Notes: generated from the sequence alone by a model not told the origin. DNA of 64,000 nt from Papio anubis (GCF_008728515.1 NC_044989.1:69589754-69653753), one strand, 5' to 3'. Shown: positions 11,937 to 23,146, numbered from the stretch's first letter. Numbers and translations: made by a program.

Positions 11937-12525
11937 CAAAAAGAACCAATCCAGAAATTTTGACTGGTAAAAAGTCCCAACGGAAAAGGGGAATATAGGA
12001 AAAAGGAGAATTGTTTTTAAAATAGTACTCCAAATCCCCAAGTTGAAAGACACAAGTCTTTAGACTGAAGAATCAACCAAGTACACTGCACAACAGAATG
12101 GATAGAGGAAGACTGATAGCTAGACAGATAGACAGACATATTGTGAAATTTGAAGATCCCCCCAAGGATAAAGAGAAAATGCTAAAAGCATCCAAAAAAG
12201 GTTTTAAAAAGTTGCCTACAGGAGAACAAGAACTAGATTGGTACGAGATCTCTCAACAGAAATCTTTGATTCTAAAAAGCGGTGGAACAAAGCCTTCAAA
12301 CTCCTGAGAAAAAAATCAGTATCAACTTAGAATTGTGTACCGAGCCAAACTATCAATCAAGCATAAAATCAGGACAAAGACATTTTCAGACCTGGAAGGA
12401 ATGAAAAATTTACTACCTTTTAATGAATATGCTTGATGATATAGTCCAGCAAAATAAAGCAATTCAAAAAGAAAGGATAAGACACAGGACCCAGGAAGCA
12501 ATAGATCCAATGCAGGGGGTTAAAC

Positions 12526-12672
12526 TTCCAACCTCCACCTCCCAGGCTCAAGGGATCCTCCCAGCCTCCTGAGTAGCTAGGTGCACACCAGCACACCCAG
12601 CAAGTTTATTTTTGTAGTGATTGAGTCTCACTATGTTGCCAAACTGGTCTCAAACTCCTGGGTTCAAGTGAA
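12526..12672 (-). mobile_element. Alu monomer/fragment, antisense
   Basis: Shows CCTCCACCTCCCAGGCTCAA, 'GCCTCCTGAGTAGCT' and 'GTCTCAAACTCCTGGG', with the middle shortened. Confidence 0.7.
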
Positions 12673-12789
12673 TTCAAAGGAAACTAAGGAATTCAAAAAA
12701 CTGAAAGGAATGTTTAAAGGCATAAACTCACAAAGAAAAAGAGATGACAGGATATCAAGGGTAGGAGAAAGAAAAAGAAAAAGATGAAA

Positions 12790-12925
12790 ATATTCCAAAA
12801 TTGATTGTGGTGGTGGCTGCACAACTCTCTGAATATACTAAAAGCTACGAGTTGCACATCTTAAATGAATAAATTGTATAGTCTATAAATTATACGTCAA
12901 CAAATCTGTTTCAAGAAAAGACGAG
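12790..12925 (+). mobile_element. L1M 3' UTR end, sense
   Basis: 'CAAAATTGATTGTGGTGGTG' followed by 'TTAAATGAATAAATTGTATAG' is typical of L1MB/L1MC 3' ends. Confidence 0.75.
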
Positions 12926-13527
12926 AATGTGAGATGAGAAAATAGCAACAAAATTTCAGAAATTGAATGGCAGATGGACGAGTGATAAATAACCGGAGAC
13001 CGCCCCCCCAAAAAAACCTGAATTCCAAGCTCACTGTAGAGAAAGCCTCAATGAAGCATCATTTACACTTTGGACGAAACAGAAGATATGGAATCCAGGG
13101 ACCTTGGGAAATAGGAGTGAGGGGGGCGGAGATAGGAGGTTGACAAATTAAGAATCAGTGAAACCCTCGAATGCCCTCCTCCATGCCACACAATGGGACA
13201 GCTACCAGTGGTGTTTTTGTCATCACATTAACATAAACAGAAACACTGCATAAACCAAGATATCTGTAACTCTATGTGAGAAGGATGAGGGATGGGAAGT
13301 GCATATTTAGTATGGTGGGGGCCAAGGCAGTTAGATGGAAGAAAGTTAAAGCCTCGTCTTTTTTTAATGGGAAGTCAATAGTAAATGCCTAAAACTAAGT
13401 AATGAAGAAATAGCATTGCAAACAAATCATTTAGCAATATGGAAGAAAACATCACACTGCTTGAAAGTGATGGCCTTCAGGAAGTGAGACAGTGGTGGCG
13501 GTTGGAAGAGGGGAGGCAGAAGACTGC
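12926..13527. other. Unassigned sequence
   Basis: May continue old L1M material, but nothing diagnostic is visible. A C7/A6 junction lies near 13003-13016. Confidence 0.35.
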
Positions 13528-13837
13528 TTTTTTTTTTCTTTTTTTTTCTTTTTTTTGGAAACAGAGTCTTACTCTGTGCCCAGGTTGGAGTGCAGTGGCG
13601 CAATCTCAGCTCACTATAACCTCCGTCTCCTGGGTTCAAGCGATTCTCCTGCCTCAGCCTCCCAAGTAGCCGGGATTACAGGCATGCACCACCACACCCA
13701 GCTCATTTTCGTATCTTTAGTAGAGACAGGGTTTCACCATGTTGGCCAGGCTGGTCTCAAACTCCTGACCTCAAGTGATCACCTGCCTTGGCCTCCCAAA
13801 GTGCTGGGACTACAGGCGTGAACCACCATGCCCAGCC
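13528..13837 (-). mobile_element. Alu, full length, antisense
   Basis: T-rich tail with C interruptions, ACAGAGTCTTACTCTGTGCC, both arms, end CATGCCCAGCC. Confidence 0.95.
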
Positions 13838-14185
13838 TCCCCCTCCTTTTCTAACAGCTTGAGATATAATTTTTTTAGTATAGTGCAGCATATATTTCAT
13901 GAAAATATGATGTCAGCAAAGTGGAAGAAAGAACATCAACATTTTGAGTGTATGTCAACACAGACAATATGTAAAGAAACAAGAATTTTTCTGTATATGT
14001 GACTTTGTAGACCAAAGACAGTACTCTGTGTTATTCTAAGAGCAGTGACTATTTGGATAGTAACTGTTGTGATCAATAATTAATGCCACATGCCTATCCA
14101 TTTAGGGATTATGTGTCTTCTCAAAGCCCTCGCAAATTGCTTTATCTGCCTTATAGGACTGAAATCACCACATCACATTTTTCAT
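13838..14185. other. Unassigned sequence
   Basis: AT-rich, no recognised element or exon. Confidence 0.35.
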
Positions 14186-14345
14186 ATTGCTGAAAAATGT
14201 CCAGCTCTGTATTGAGATATAATTTACATACTGTAAAGTTCACCCATTTAAAGTGTACAACTCATTGGGTTTTAGTTTATTCACAGAGCTGTGTAACGAA
14301 CACCATAGTCTGATTTTAGATCATTTCATCATCCGATAAGAAATG
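14186..14345 (-). mobile_element. L1ME-like 3' region, antisense
   Basis: 'TTGAGATATAATTTACATAC' and 'TCACCCATTTAAAGTGTAC' match the antisense L1ME tail region also seen at 37205 and 53235. Confidence 0.65.
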
Positions 14346-15106
14346 TGATACTGCTGTTTTAATAACAAGCCTTGTAAGGCATGGTAAAATAAAATAAAAT
14401 AAAAACTAAATTAAAAGAAAGAAACCATTAAGAGTGGTTTCCTCTAGGAAGGAGAACATGGGGTGTTTGGTGATGACATGAGAAATGGAGGTTTTCATTG
14501 TTGGCCTTTCTGTAATATTTTATGCTTCTTTAAAAACCATTTATGTGTGCTGTTTTGATTTTATAGTTTTCTTTAAAAGTTATAAAAATTCCTTAAACAC
14601 AAACTTAATGGAAAGTCAGGGATTAAATTAGTGGCAGTGTTTGCCAAAGCCCTTTGGAAGTTGAAAGCGCTCTGCAGATTGGAGGAACTGTTGTCATTCC
14701 AGGATCACAGCAGAATTGGGTGGGGAAGAGATCACACAAGGTCAGCAACTTGGGAACTGGGACAGGGCCACATAACACCTGCTGGAAGGTGGCCACCAGC
14801 TGGGACGATGGGGCTGTCCCCACAACAAAGACCCCTTTTTGGCGATCCCTGGGACTCAGGGGCCAGTGAGCCTGTCTTTGGGGAAGATAAGGCAGAGGGC
14901 CAAACCTCAGGACACGTGAGTGTGGCATGTCCATGACCAGAGACCAAGGCCAGGTTTGTGACATGACAAGGTATCAATGATCTAAGTATTAATAGAAAGA
15001 GAACTGTGGCATCATCTCACCCAGAACCATCTCTCCCCAAATAGCAGGTTCCACTTTTCTTGAGATTAGGTCCATTTTATGTTTTACATTTTCCTTTACT
15101 TTTCAG
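14346..15106. other. Unassigned sequence, GC-richer from 14620
   Basis: 14620-14960 has overlapping open frames on both strands (113 codons minus, 101 plus) and no repeat that I recognise. It directly precedes the candidate exon at 15107-15579. No domain was recognised. Confidence 0.35.
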
Positions 15107-15579
15107 AAAAATGGCCCCAAGTGGGACTGCCTTTTTTTAATTCCAAGGAACACCACCGGCCACATCAGCACTGTTCTTGCCTCTGCCTCCAAGCTCTGTT
15201 TCTCATCTGGCTGCCGAGAGAATTTGCTGTTGCTCTGCCAGCAAAATGTCTCTGGGAAGAAAGGAATGGAAAATGTGAGGAAATTTCCTTCCAAAATCTT
15301 AAAGAATCCTCGCTCAGCATAACCAGTGAGAATCAGCTGCGCAATAAACCACACCAGAAAAAAAGGAAAAGGCAATTATAATTCCTCAGTGCCTGGTGCC
15401 CATCCAGATTTACAGCAGGACCTCTCTTCATGGATCCCCAAAAGGTTACCATGTTGAGGGAGGGCTTCCCAAATGGGACCGAAGACATGAATCTCTTAGG
15501 CGAGGACCCTCACTGGGGAGTCCTGACACCCTGGAACCTGAATAAGGAATTTGAAGACTTGGACTTGGGGCTGGAAATG
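15107..15579 (+). other. Candidate spliced exon carrying a start codon
   Basis: Bounded on the left by a strong acceptor-like tract (pyrimidine-rich, ending ACTTTTCAG at 15106) and on the right by the donor ATG|GTAAGG at 15579/15580. The interior is not a repeat that I recognise. An in-frame TAA at 15379-15381 separates an upstream frame from the ATG at 15430, so this would be a 5' UTR plus coding exon. No promoter or CpG island lies close by. It could equally be chance; splice-like motifs are common in 64 kb. Confidence 0.35.
15430..15579 (+). CDS. Possible first coding segment, 50 codons, unknown protein
   Basis: From ATG at 15430 the frame stays open for 50 codons (start MDPQKVTMLREGFPNG, end EFEDLDLGLEM) and meets a good donor, GTAAGG, exactly after codon 50 (phase 0). 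Without splicing it would stop at 15607-15609. The peptide is acidic and soluble-looking, with one N-x-T sequon at codons 15-17 and no signal peptide or membrane segment. The start context is weak (T at -3, G at +4). An alternative acceptor sits near 15406. I do not recognise the protein, and no partner exon was found downstream, where Alu and L1 begin at 15746. This is a lead, not a call. Confidence 0.3.
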
Positions 15580-15745
15580 GTAAGGCTGTTCTCAACCTTC
15601 AGACCCTGATATGCCTGCCCAGTCATGACCATCTCTCACTTGTCCCTGGTATAAACCCCACCACCACCTGTTCCCAGGCCGTCAGAGGCACAGTCTTTAG
15701 GAACCCGCCAGGGGTATAACAAATACACCCCAGCAAAGCTTGTCT

Positions 15746-17234
15746 GTTTTTGTTGCTTTGTTGTTGTGTTTTTGTTTTTTGAGACAGGGTCTCACCCTGT
15801 CACCCAGGTTGGAGTGCAGTGGCACAATCAAGGCTTACTGTAGCCTCGACCTCCTGGCTCAAACAATCCTCCCACTTCAGCCTCCTGAGTAGCTGAATAC
15901 AGGCATGCACCACCATGCCTAACTTTTTTTGTTTCATTAACAATCATTCATTCTTTTATTTAATTTTTTATTATACTTTAAGTTCTAGGGTACATATGTA
16001 CAACATGCAGGTTTGTTACATATGTATACATGTGCTGTACCCATTAACTCGTCATTCACATTAGGTATTTTTCTCCTAATGCTATTCCTCTCCCCTCCCC
16101 GCACTGCACAACAGGTCCTGGTGTGTGATGTTCCCCACCCTGTGTCCAAGTGTTCTCATTGTTCATTTCCCAGCTATGAGTGAGAACATGCAGTGTTTGG
16201 TTTTCTGTCCTTGCAATAGTTTGCTCAGAATGATGGTTTCCAGCTTCATCCATGTCGCTACAAAGGACATGAACTCATCCTTTTTTATGGCTGCATAGTA
16301 TTCCATGGTGTATATGTGCCACATTTTCTTAATCCAGTCTATTATTGATGGACATTTGGGTTGGTTCCAAGTCTTTGCTATTGTGAATAGTGCCGTAATA
16401 AACATACGTGTGCATGTGTGTCTTTATACTAGCATGATTTATACTCCTTTGGGCATATACCCAGTAATGGGATCGCTGGGTCAAATGGTATTTCTAGTTC
16501 TAGATCCTTGAGGAATCACCACACTGTCTTCCACAATGGTTGAACTAGTTTACATCCCACCAACAGTGTAAAAGTGTTCCTATTTCTCCACATCCTCTCC
16601 AGCATCTGTTGTTTCCTGACTTTAATGATTGCCATTTTAACTGGTATGAGATGGTATCTCATTGTGGTTTTGATTTGCATTTCTCTGATGGCCAGTGATG
16701 ATGAGCATTTTTTCGTGTGCCTGTCGGCTGCATAAATGTCTTCTTTTGAGAAGTGTCTTTTCATATCCTTTGCCCACTTTTTGATGGAGTTGATTTTTTC
16801 TTGTAAATTTGTTTAAGTTCTTTGTAGATTCTGGGTATTAGCCCTTTGTTAGATGAGTAGATTGCAAACATTTTCTCCCATTCTGTAGGTTGCCTGTTCA
16901 CTCTGATGGTAGTTTCTTTTGCTGTGCAGAAGCTCTTTAGTTTAATTAGATCCCATTTGTCTATTTGGGCTTTTGTTGCCATTGCTTTGGTGTTTTAGTC
17001 ATGAAGTCCTTGCCCATGCCTAGGTCCTGAATGGTATTGCCTAGGTTTTCATGGTTTTAGGTCTAACATTTAAGTCATGCCTAACTAATTTTTAAATTTT
17101 TTGTAGAGACGTGGTCTCACTATGTTACCCAGGCTGGTCTCAAACTCCAGTCTTGAACTCCTGAGCTCAAGCAATCCTCCCACCTCAGCCTCCCAAAGTG
17201 CTAGGACTATAGGCATGAGCCACTGCACCTGACC
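15746..17234 (-). mobile_element. AluJ-like, antisense, split by an L1 insertion
   Basis: The first part (15746-15924) has the T-rich tail and one arm up to ACCATGCCTAACT. The second (17076-17234) resumes with CATGCCTAACTAATTTTTA and runs to GCACCTGACC. The L1 at 15925-17075 sits between them. Confidence 0.92.
15925..17075 (-). mobile_element. 5'-truncated L1PA-type element, antisense
   Basis: Starts with a poly-T stretch, then the antisense L1 3' UTR ('TATACTTTAAGTTCTAGGG', 'GCAGGTTTGTTACATATG') and antisense ORF2 to 17075. The 11-bp TSD CATGCCTAACT lies at 15914-15924 and 17076-17086. About 1.15 kb, with ORF2 interrupted. It entered an existing AluJ, so it is younger than that Alu. Confidence 0.93.
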
Positions 17235-17689
17235 TGCATTATTTTTTTAACCAGGACAACCAAGTAAAAGCTGTTATGAGAATGGGACATAGGAGAGGTA
17301 GATTTTTACTGGGAGGAAATTAAAACCCGGTAAGAGACCTTACAAGGAGGGCAGCCCTGATAAGGAAACGTGGAACCCTGCTTTAGGCAATACTGAGTGG
17401 AAGAAATAACTGAAGGAAATGGAACTTAAGCAATCCAATGTGGTAAATAACCGATAGAAAAGAGAAAATGATGCAATGACTGACAGCTCATTTTTTCTGT
17501 ATTTTGTTTCATTCATTCACAGCCATTTTACTTGGAAATAAGAAAATGTATATGCGATATAAATATGCAAGTGAAGTACTGAGGACGATTTTCAGAATCT
17601 TGTTTGTAGATAATTACATCCAGGTGAGCCTCTTCTCCTGAATGTCACCTTGAATTATAAATGCCTCCCTCTCTTCTATCCTCTTAGGC
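17235..17689. other. Unassigned sequence
   Basis: No repeat, RNA or exon recognised. Confidence 0.35.
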
Positions 17690-17929
17690 AATGAGGATAC
17701 TTGGTGCAGAAGTTTTGAAATCAGCCATATCTGGCTGAAAGTCCTGAATCTGCCACTGAGTGGCTGTGTGACCTTAGGAAAGTCCCTCCACCTCTCTAAG
17801 TTCAGTTTCTCCATCTGATTCATGGTAGTGGTAATGAGAGCTAACACTTTCCTGATCATTTTCTAGGTACCAATGTTGTAAACCATCTACATCGATCAGC
17901 TCTTTTCAACCTCATGACAAATTCATGTA
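17690..17929 (+). mobile_element. MIR, sense
   Basis: 'CTGAATCTGCCACTGAGTGG' followed by CTGTGTGACCTTAGG and 'CAGTTTCTCCATCTG' is the MIR core. Confidence 0.85.
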
Positions 17930-18698
17930 TATTGCTAAGGGTTGAATGGTATTCCCAAACATCTGCATGTTGAAATGCTAACCACCAGTAGCATAGAATG
18001 TGGCCTTATTTGGAAATAGGATTGTTGTGGAAGTAATTAGGTCATTTAAGATGACATTTTACTGGAATAGGATGAGCCCCTAATCCAACATGACAGGTAT
18101 TTTTACAAAAACGGGAAATTTAGGCTGGGCGCAGTGGCTTATGCCTGTAATCCCAGCACTTTGGAGGCTAAGGCAGGCAGATCATGAGGTCAGGAGTTTG
18201 AGACCAGCCTGGAAAATATGGTGAAACCCTGTCTCTACTAAAAACACAAAAATTAGCCAGGTGTGGTGGTGTACACCTGTGATCCCAGCTACTCAGGAGG
18301 CTGAGGCAGGAGAATTTCTTGAACCCGGGAGGCAGAGGTTGCAGTGAGCTGAGATCATGCCACTGCACTCCAGCCCAGGCGACAGAGCAAAACTCTGTCT
18401 CAGAAAAACTAAAATAAAATTTAAAAATTTTTTTAAAAAAGGAAATTTGTACACAGAGACACACACATAGGGAGAATGCCACGTAAAGATTGAAACTATT
18501 TTGCCGCAAGCCAAGAACTCCCAGAAGCTAGGAGAGAGGCAGGAAACAGGTGTTTCCCTGGAGCCTTCAAAGGGAGCACAACCCTGCTGACACCCTGATC
18601 TTGGACTTCTAGCCTGCAGAGCTGGGACAATAAATTCCTGTTGGTTAAGCCACTTGGTCTGTGGTACTTTGTTATGGTAGCCCTAGCAAATACATACA
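17930..18698 (+). mobile_element. MaLR-like LTR, sense, split by an Alu
   Basis: Left part: 'GGGTTGAATGGTATTCCC', 'TGTGGCCTTATTTGGAAATA' and 'CCCCTAATCCAACATGAC'. Right part: 'TTGGACTTCTAGCCTGCAGA' and 'ATAAATTCCTGTTGGTTAAG', ending near CAAATACATACA. I place it with MaLR/MLT1-like LTRs, but the exact family is uncertain. A reverse copy of the same family lies at 50700-51163. Confidence 0.65.
18123..18440 (+). mobile_element. Alu, full length, sense
   Basis: Starts GGCTGGGCGCAGTGGC and ends in an A-rich tail. TSD GGAAATTT at 18114-18121 and 18441-18448, inside the MaLR-like LTR. Confidence 0.95.
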
Positions 18699-19040
18699 GT
18701 CATGCATGGTATAACAGCATTTCCATCAGTGCAAATCATATGTTCAATGATGGTCCCATAGATAAACAGTACTGTATTTTTACCGTACCTTTTCTATGTT
18801 TAGATATGTTTGGATAAATACCTACCATTGTGCTATAACTGCCTACAGGATTCAGCACAGTAACATATCGTACAGGTTTGTAGCCTGGGCATAATAGACT
18901 ATACCCAATAGCCTAGGCGTGTAGTGGGCTATAGCCACTAGGTTTGTATAAGTACACTTGTTGATGTGCATGCAATGGCAAAACCGCCTAATGACACATT
19001 TCTCAAAACATATCCCCTTTATTAAGCAACCTGTGACTAT
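18697..19040. mobile_element. Nonautonomous DNA transposon, family unassigned
   Basis: Left end CAGTCATGCATGG and right end TTAAGCAACCTGTGACTA (reverse complement TAGTCACAGG) look like decayed terminal inverted repeats. The interior 'TAGCCTAGGCGTGTAGTGGG' is a common genomic element whose name I cannot fix. Confidence 0.55.
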
Positions 19041-19046
19041 ATATAT

Positions 19047-19659
19047 AGTCAGCCCTCCATTTCCACAGTTCCACATTTGCAGATTTAATTAACCATAAAT
19101 CAAGCATTCAGAAAAACAAAACAATAAAAAATACAAATTTGAAAAACTATACAGTATAGCAAGTACTTACATAGCATGTACATTGTATTAGGTATTATAA
19201 GTAATCTAGAAATGATTTAAAGTATAAGTGAGGATGTGCATAGGTTTTAAGCAAATACTAAGCCTCTTTTTTTTAATTTGAGAGAGAACCTCCTCTGTTG
19301 CCCAGGCTGGAGTGCAGTGGCACAATCTCAACTCACTGCAACCTCCACCTGCTGGGCTCAAGTGACCCTCTCTGCCTCAGGCTGCCAAGTACCTGGGATG
19401 CCAGGTGCTCACCACCACACCTGGCTAATGTTTGTATGTTTAGTAGAGACGAGGTTTTGCCATGTTGCCCAGACTGGTCTTGAATTCCTGGGCTCAATTG
19501 ATCCAACTGCCTCAGCCTCCCGAAGTGTTGGGATTACAGGTTTGAGCCACTGTGCCTGGCCTAAGCCATTTTATATAAGGGACTTAAGCACTGATAGACT
19601 TTGATATCCATGGAAGATCCTGGAACCAATCCCCCCATAGATACTGAGGGATGACTGTA
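19047..19659. mobile_element. MER2-type Tigger element, split by an Alu
   Basis: Left end AGTCAGCCCTCCATTTCC, right end ACTGAGGGATGACTGTA, flanked by TA. The interior 'TACATAGCATGTACATTG' is MER2-like. The Alu at 19265-19560 interrupts it. Confidence 0.85.
19265..19560 (-). mobile_element. Alu, antisense, within MER2
   Basis: From a T-rich tail to CTGTGCCTGGC. TSD CTAAGCC at 19258-19264 and 19561-19567. Confidence 0.93.
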
Positions 19660-19674
19660 TGTATATGTGTGTTA

Positions 19675-20095
19675 TTACATTTCCGTTTTACAGATAAGAA
19701 AAACAAAACCCAAGAACTTAAGGTCACACAGTAAGTAAGTGAGCTGAGAATTAAACATGATCAAAACCTTTACCTTAACCCTTACATTACATGGTAGTGG
19801 TACTTCACTTGGTAGGATTGTCATAAAGACCAAGTGAGATAATTTATGCAAAATGTTTAGCTCTGTGACTAGTACACATTAAGCACTCAACACATTTAGC
19901 TACTATTGTTTGTTGTGGTGGTTCTATATCCAGAATTATACATTTAATATTCATCACAAATTCTGCAGTTGAGGTTGTATTATTCCTATATTATAGATTT
20001 TTAAAAAGTAAGACTCAGAATTAATGACATGACTGGGATTTCAAAGCAAGTTCTTGCTCCAAAGAACTGTCTTGTTCCAAATCCAAAGTAAACCA
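19675..20095. mobile_element. MIR fragments, mixed orientation
   Basis: 'TTTTACAGATAAGAAAAAC' with 'GGTCACACAGTAAGTAAGTG' is antisense MIR (about 19680-19760). 'CATTAAGCACTCAACAC' is a sense MIR end near 19880. 'AGTAAGACTCAGAATTAATG' with 'GGGATTTCAAAGCAAG' is antisense again near 20010-20060. Confidence 0.6.
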
Positions 20096-20394
20096 CCCCT
20101 ATTTTCTATTTATTAATCTCCTTCTAACTCTATTCTAGAAAAGAATTTCAATCTGCCCTTGTTGAAAAAATTCCAGACAAGCTAGATTGTGGTGGTTCTT
20201 TTGGAGGATTATGATGAGAGACAGGTGAAGAGGACCCCACCCCTGAGATGAAATGGGTCTGGCAGGCCTTGAAGCTGCTTGGATCTCTGCAGGTCTAAGT
20301 ACTAGTTTATGTGAATTATAATAGAGTTAGGCCTGGCTAGAGGACCCTACCAGAGGATATAAACTAAAACCCATTATGCTACTAAAAATAAACT
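20096..20394. other. Unassigned sequence
   Basis: About 300 bp with nothing recognised. Confidence 0.3.
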
Positions 20395-20781
20395 ACCAGA
20401 ATTGAGTCAGAGAAAAATCTCTCCATTAAACAGGGCTTGATGAAATTCTCACAAAAGTTCAACTCAAGACCCAAAAGACACAAGCAATGAGAAAAAGATA
20501 AACAAATTTGACTCAAATACAATTTTTAAAATATTTTTAAGCAGAGGAAACTCTAACTAAGGCATCATAGGCAAATGCAGCCTGGGAGTTGGCATTCGCA
20601 GTGAGTATGACCGACAAAGAAGTGGTATCTGGAAAACGTTTTTAAAGCTCTACAAGTCAGTAAAAATAAGAAAAACGGCTCATCAGGAAAAACTGGGCCC
20701 AGATGTCCAGGCCTCCACCATAAGATCACAGGAGGGTTTGCATTTCACATCCTGTTTCTCAAGAAATAGGGCCTACGCTTC

Positions 20782-21116
20782 TGTATTAGTCCTTTTTCAC
20801 ACTGCTATAAAGATACTACTCAAGACTGCGTAATTTGTAAAGGAAAGAGGTTTTTAATTGACTCACGGTTCCACTTGGCTGGGGAGGCCTCATGAAACGT
20901 ATAATCATGGCGAAAAGGGAAGCAGCAGGGGAGAGATAGTGTGAGAGCGCAAGAAAAGCTACCATTTATAAAACCATCAGATCTCATGAAAACTCACTAT
21001 CACGAGAACAGCATGGAGGAAACCACTCCCATAATCCAATCACTTCCCTCCCTCCACACATGGGGATTACAATTAGAGATGAGATTTGGGTGGGGACACA
21101 GAGCCAAACCTTATCA
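20782..21116 (-). mobile_element. MST-type (MaLR) solo LTR, antisense
   Basis: Reads TGTATTAGTCCTTTTTCACA, then 'CTTGGCTGGGGAGGCCTCAT', 'CATCAGATCTCATGAAAACT', and ends GCCAAACCTTATCA. This is the reverse complement of the THE1/MST LTR plan. No clean TSD. Confidence 0.88.
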
Positions 21117-21573
21117 CCGTCAACCGAGCAATCTGCTCCTAGGTGTACATACCCTAACCCTCCAGGAGACACGAATCAGAATGTTCCCTGCAGCATTATT
21201 TGCAATAGTGAGCAATAAAAACACTTAGATGGATAAACAAATGGTGGCATATTCGTAAAAATGAACTAGAGATAGTGATATCTGCATGGATAAATCTCAT
21301 AAATATTCAATTTAAAAAAGCAAATGGCATTTATTATATCATTTACAGTATATAAAGTTTACAAAGATACAAAACAATGTTATATATTGTTTAGAGCTAA
21401 CAGGATATGTGTAATCAATCTATGAATATATACAGAAACATGGTAACACCAACCTCAAACTAGATGGGAGGGCAGGTAATGGGATGGGGAGGGGATACAG
21501 GGAGTTTTAAATGCATTGTTTTAAATACCTTAAGCTAGATGGTGGGTGCATCGGTATCCATTAAATTATTCTC

Positions 21574-21876
21574 TAGGCTGGATGCAGTGGCTTATGCCTG
21601 CAATCCCAGCACTTTGGGAGGCCAAGGCGAGCAGATCACTTGAGGTCAGGAGTTCGAGACCAGCCTGGCAAACATGGTGAAACCCCGTCTCTACTAAAAA
21701 TACAAAAATTAGCCAGGTGTGGTGGCATGTGCCTGTAATCCCAGCTACTCAGGAGGCTGAGGCAGGAGAATCCCTCGAATCCAGGAGGCAGAGGTTGCAG
21801 TGAGCCAAGATTATGCCACTGTACTCCAGTCTGGGCAACAGAGCAAGACTCCATCTCAAAAAAAAAAAAAAAAAAG
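21574..21876 (+). mobile_element. Alu, sense, first of a tandem pair
   Basis: Starts near GGCTGGATGCAGTGGC and ends in A18. The left TSD half AAATTATTCTC is at 21563-21573. Confidence 0.94.
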
Positions 21877-22184
21877 GCCGGGGACAGTGGCTCACACCTG
21901 TAATCCCAGCACTTTGGGAGATAGAGGCGGGCGGATCGCTAGGTCAGGAGATCAAGACCATCTTGGCTAACACGGTGAAACCCCGTTTCTACTAAAAATA
22001 CAAAAAAATTAGCCAGGCATGGTGGCGGGCGCCTGTAGTCCCAGCTACTCAAGAGGCTGAGGCAGGAGAATGGTGTGAACCCAGGAGGCGGAGCTTGCAG
22101 TGAGCCAAGATCACACCACCACACTCCAGCCTGGGCGACAGAGCAAGACTCCGTCTCAAAAAAAATAAAAATTAAAAAAAAAAT
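21877..22184 (+). mobile_element. AluY-like, sense, second of a tandem pair
   Basis: Begins directly after the first Alu's tail with GGCCGGGGACAGTGGC. The stretch GGAGCTTGCAGTGAGCC is AluY-like. The right TSD half AAATTATTCTC is at 22185-22195, so one TSD brackets both copies. Confidence 0.94.
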
Positions 22185-22250
22185 AAATTATTCTCCAAAC
22201 TTTTAGTAAGTCTGAAATTTCTCATAATTAAAAAAATGTAAAAACTTTTC

Positions 22251-22654
22251 TAATGAGAATTGTAGGGCCAGAGGCACAGAGGGTTCCTGGGGAAAGAATG
22301 TTCAATAAACGGCAAGCAGCACCTTTTTCCTGTGTCAAGTCTATTGGTCCTGCCAGGTGCCAGGAGCTGGAGGGTGATGAAAATGTTCAGACTCATCGCT
22401 GCCCTCAGACTGCTTGTGATCTAACTGGATAAGAATAAAATCAGTGGCAATGCCAGTCAAGAGTGAAGCAACAAGGCCACAACAATATATGGCAGTTGCT
22501 CACCAGTCACCAGCCCACAGGAGCAGAGGCTCCTGGGACATCTGGCCACAGAGAAGTCAACACAACTGGCCCCTAAGCTGCAAGCTTCTTGAAGACATTT
22601 GAGTCCCTGTTCCCTCCCTACCCACATCTCCTTACCTTTTATGGTTGGTTACAT
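22251..22654. other. Unassigned sequence
   Basis: Some L2-like flavour near 22350-22420 but not assignable. No exon seen. Confidence 0.3.
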
Positions 22655-22793
22655 TTTTTGTTTTGTTTTGTTTTGTTTTAGAGACAGAGTCTCGCTATGT
22701 TGCCCAGGCTGGTCTCAAACTCCTGGGCTCAAGCAATCCTCTCTCATCAGCCTCCCGAGTGGCCAGGATTACAGGCACATGCCGTGCTGTTGG
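22655..22793 (-). mobile_element. Alu monomer/fragment, antisense
   Basis: (TTTTG)n run, AGAGACAGAGTCTCGCTATG, one arm only, end ACATGCCGTGC. Confidence 0.8.
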
Positions 22794-23146
22794 TGAAATT
22801 TTAATTTTTTATTTTTAATTACGATACATTTCAAGCGTATGAAAAGGCACAGATGTAATGAACACCCAAGGACATCCTAGACAACAGATGTTAACATCAT
22901 TTGCATTTGTTTCAGATATATTTTGTAATATATCAACATAGATGGAGCAAATCCTCACACCCTGACCCCAAGTCTTCCCCTTCCTTCCCACTCCGAAGGG
23001 AACCACTGTCCTAACACTATTTATCTCTCCCATGCATACTTTTGGATCTATAAACACAGAATATTGTAAGACAATGTAGTAAAACAATGGATTTCACACT
23101 TTTTACCACACTCAATCCATGAAAAGCATTTTATACGTTGACCCTG

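Larger units (their letters stand above)
11290..12520 (+). mobile_element. Old L1M 5' UTR-like sequence, sense, with Alu insertion
   Basis: The part 12320-12515 fits the L1M 5' region: 'GAGCCAAACTATCAATCAAG', 'AAAGACATTTTCAGACCTGG' and 'GACCCAGGAAGCAATAGATC'. The part before the Alu at 11570 is less certain. Confidence 0.55.
20395..22250 (+). mobile_element. Old L1M 3' part, sense, with LTR and two Alus inserted
   Basis: L1 pieces: 20395-20781; 21117-21573 ('GCAATCTGCTCCTAGGTGTA', 'CAGCATTATTTGCAATAGTG', 'TAGATGGATAAACAAATGG'); and 22196-22250. Inserted are an antisense MST-type LTR and a tandem Alu pair. Confidence 0.65.

Noticed and set aside
11683..12053. Overlapping 100-116-codon ORFs with runs of Cys/Val and Tyr/Ile
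   Set aside because: They translate an Alu and a dinucleotide microsatellite.
16056..16982. Minus-strand ORFs resembling L1 ORF2 pieces
   Set aside because: They are fragments of the 5'-truncated L1PA copy, not genes.
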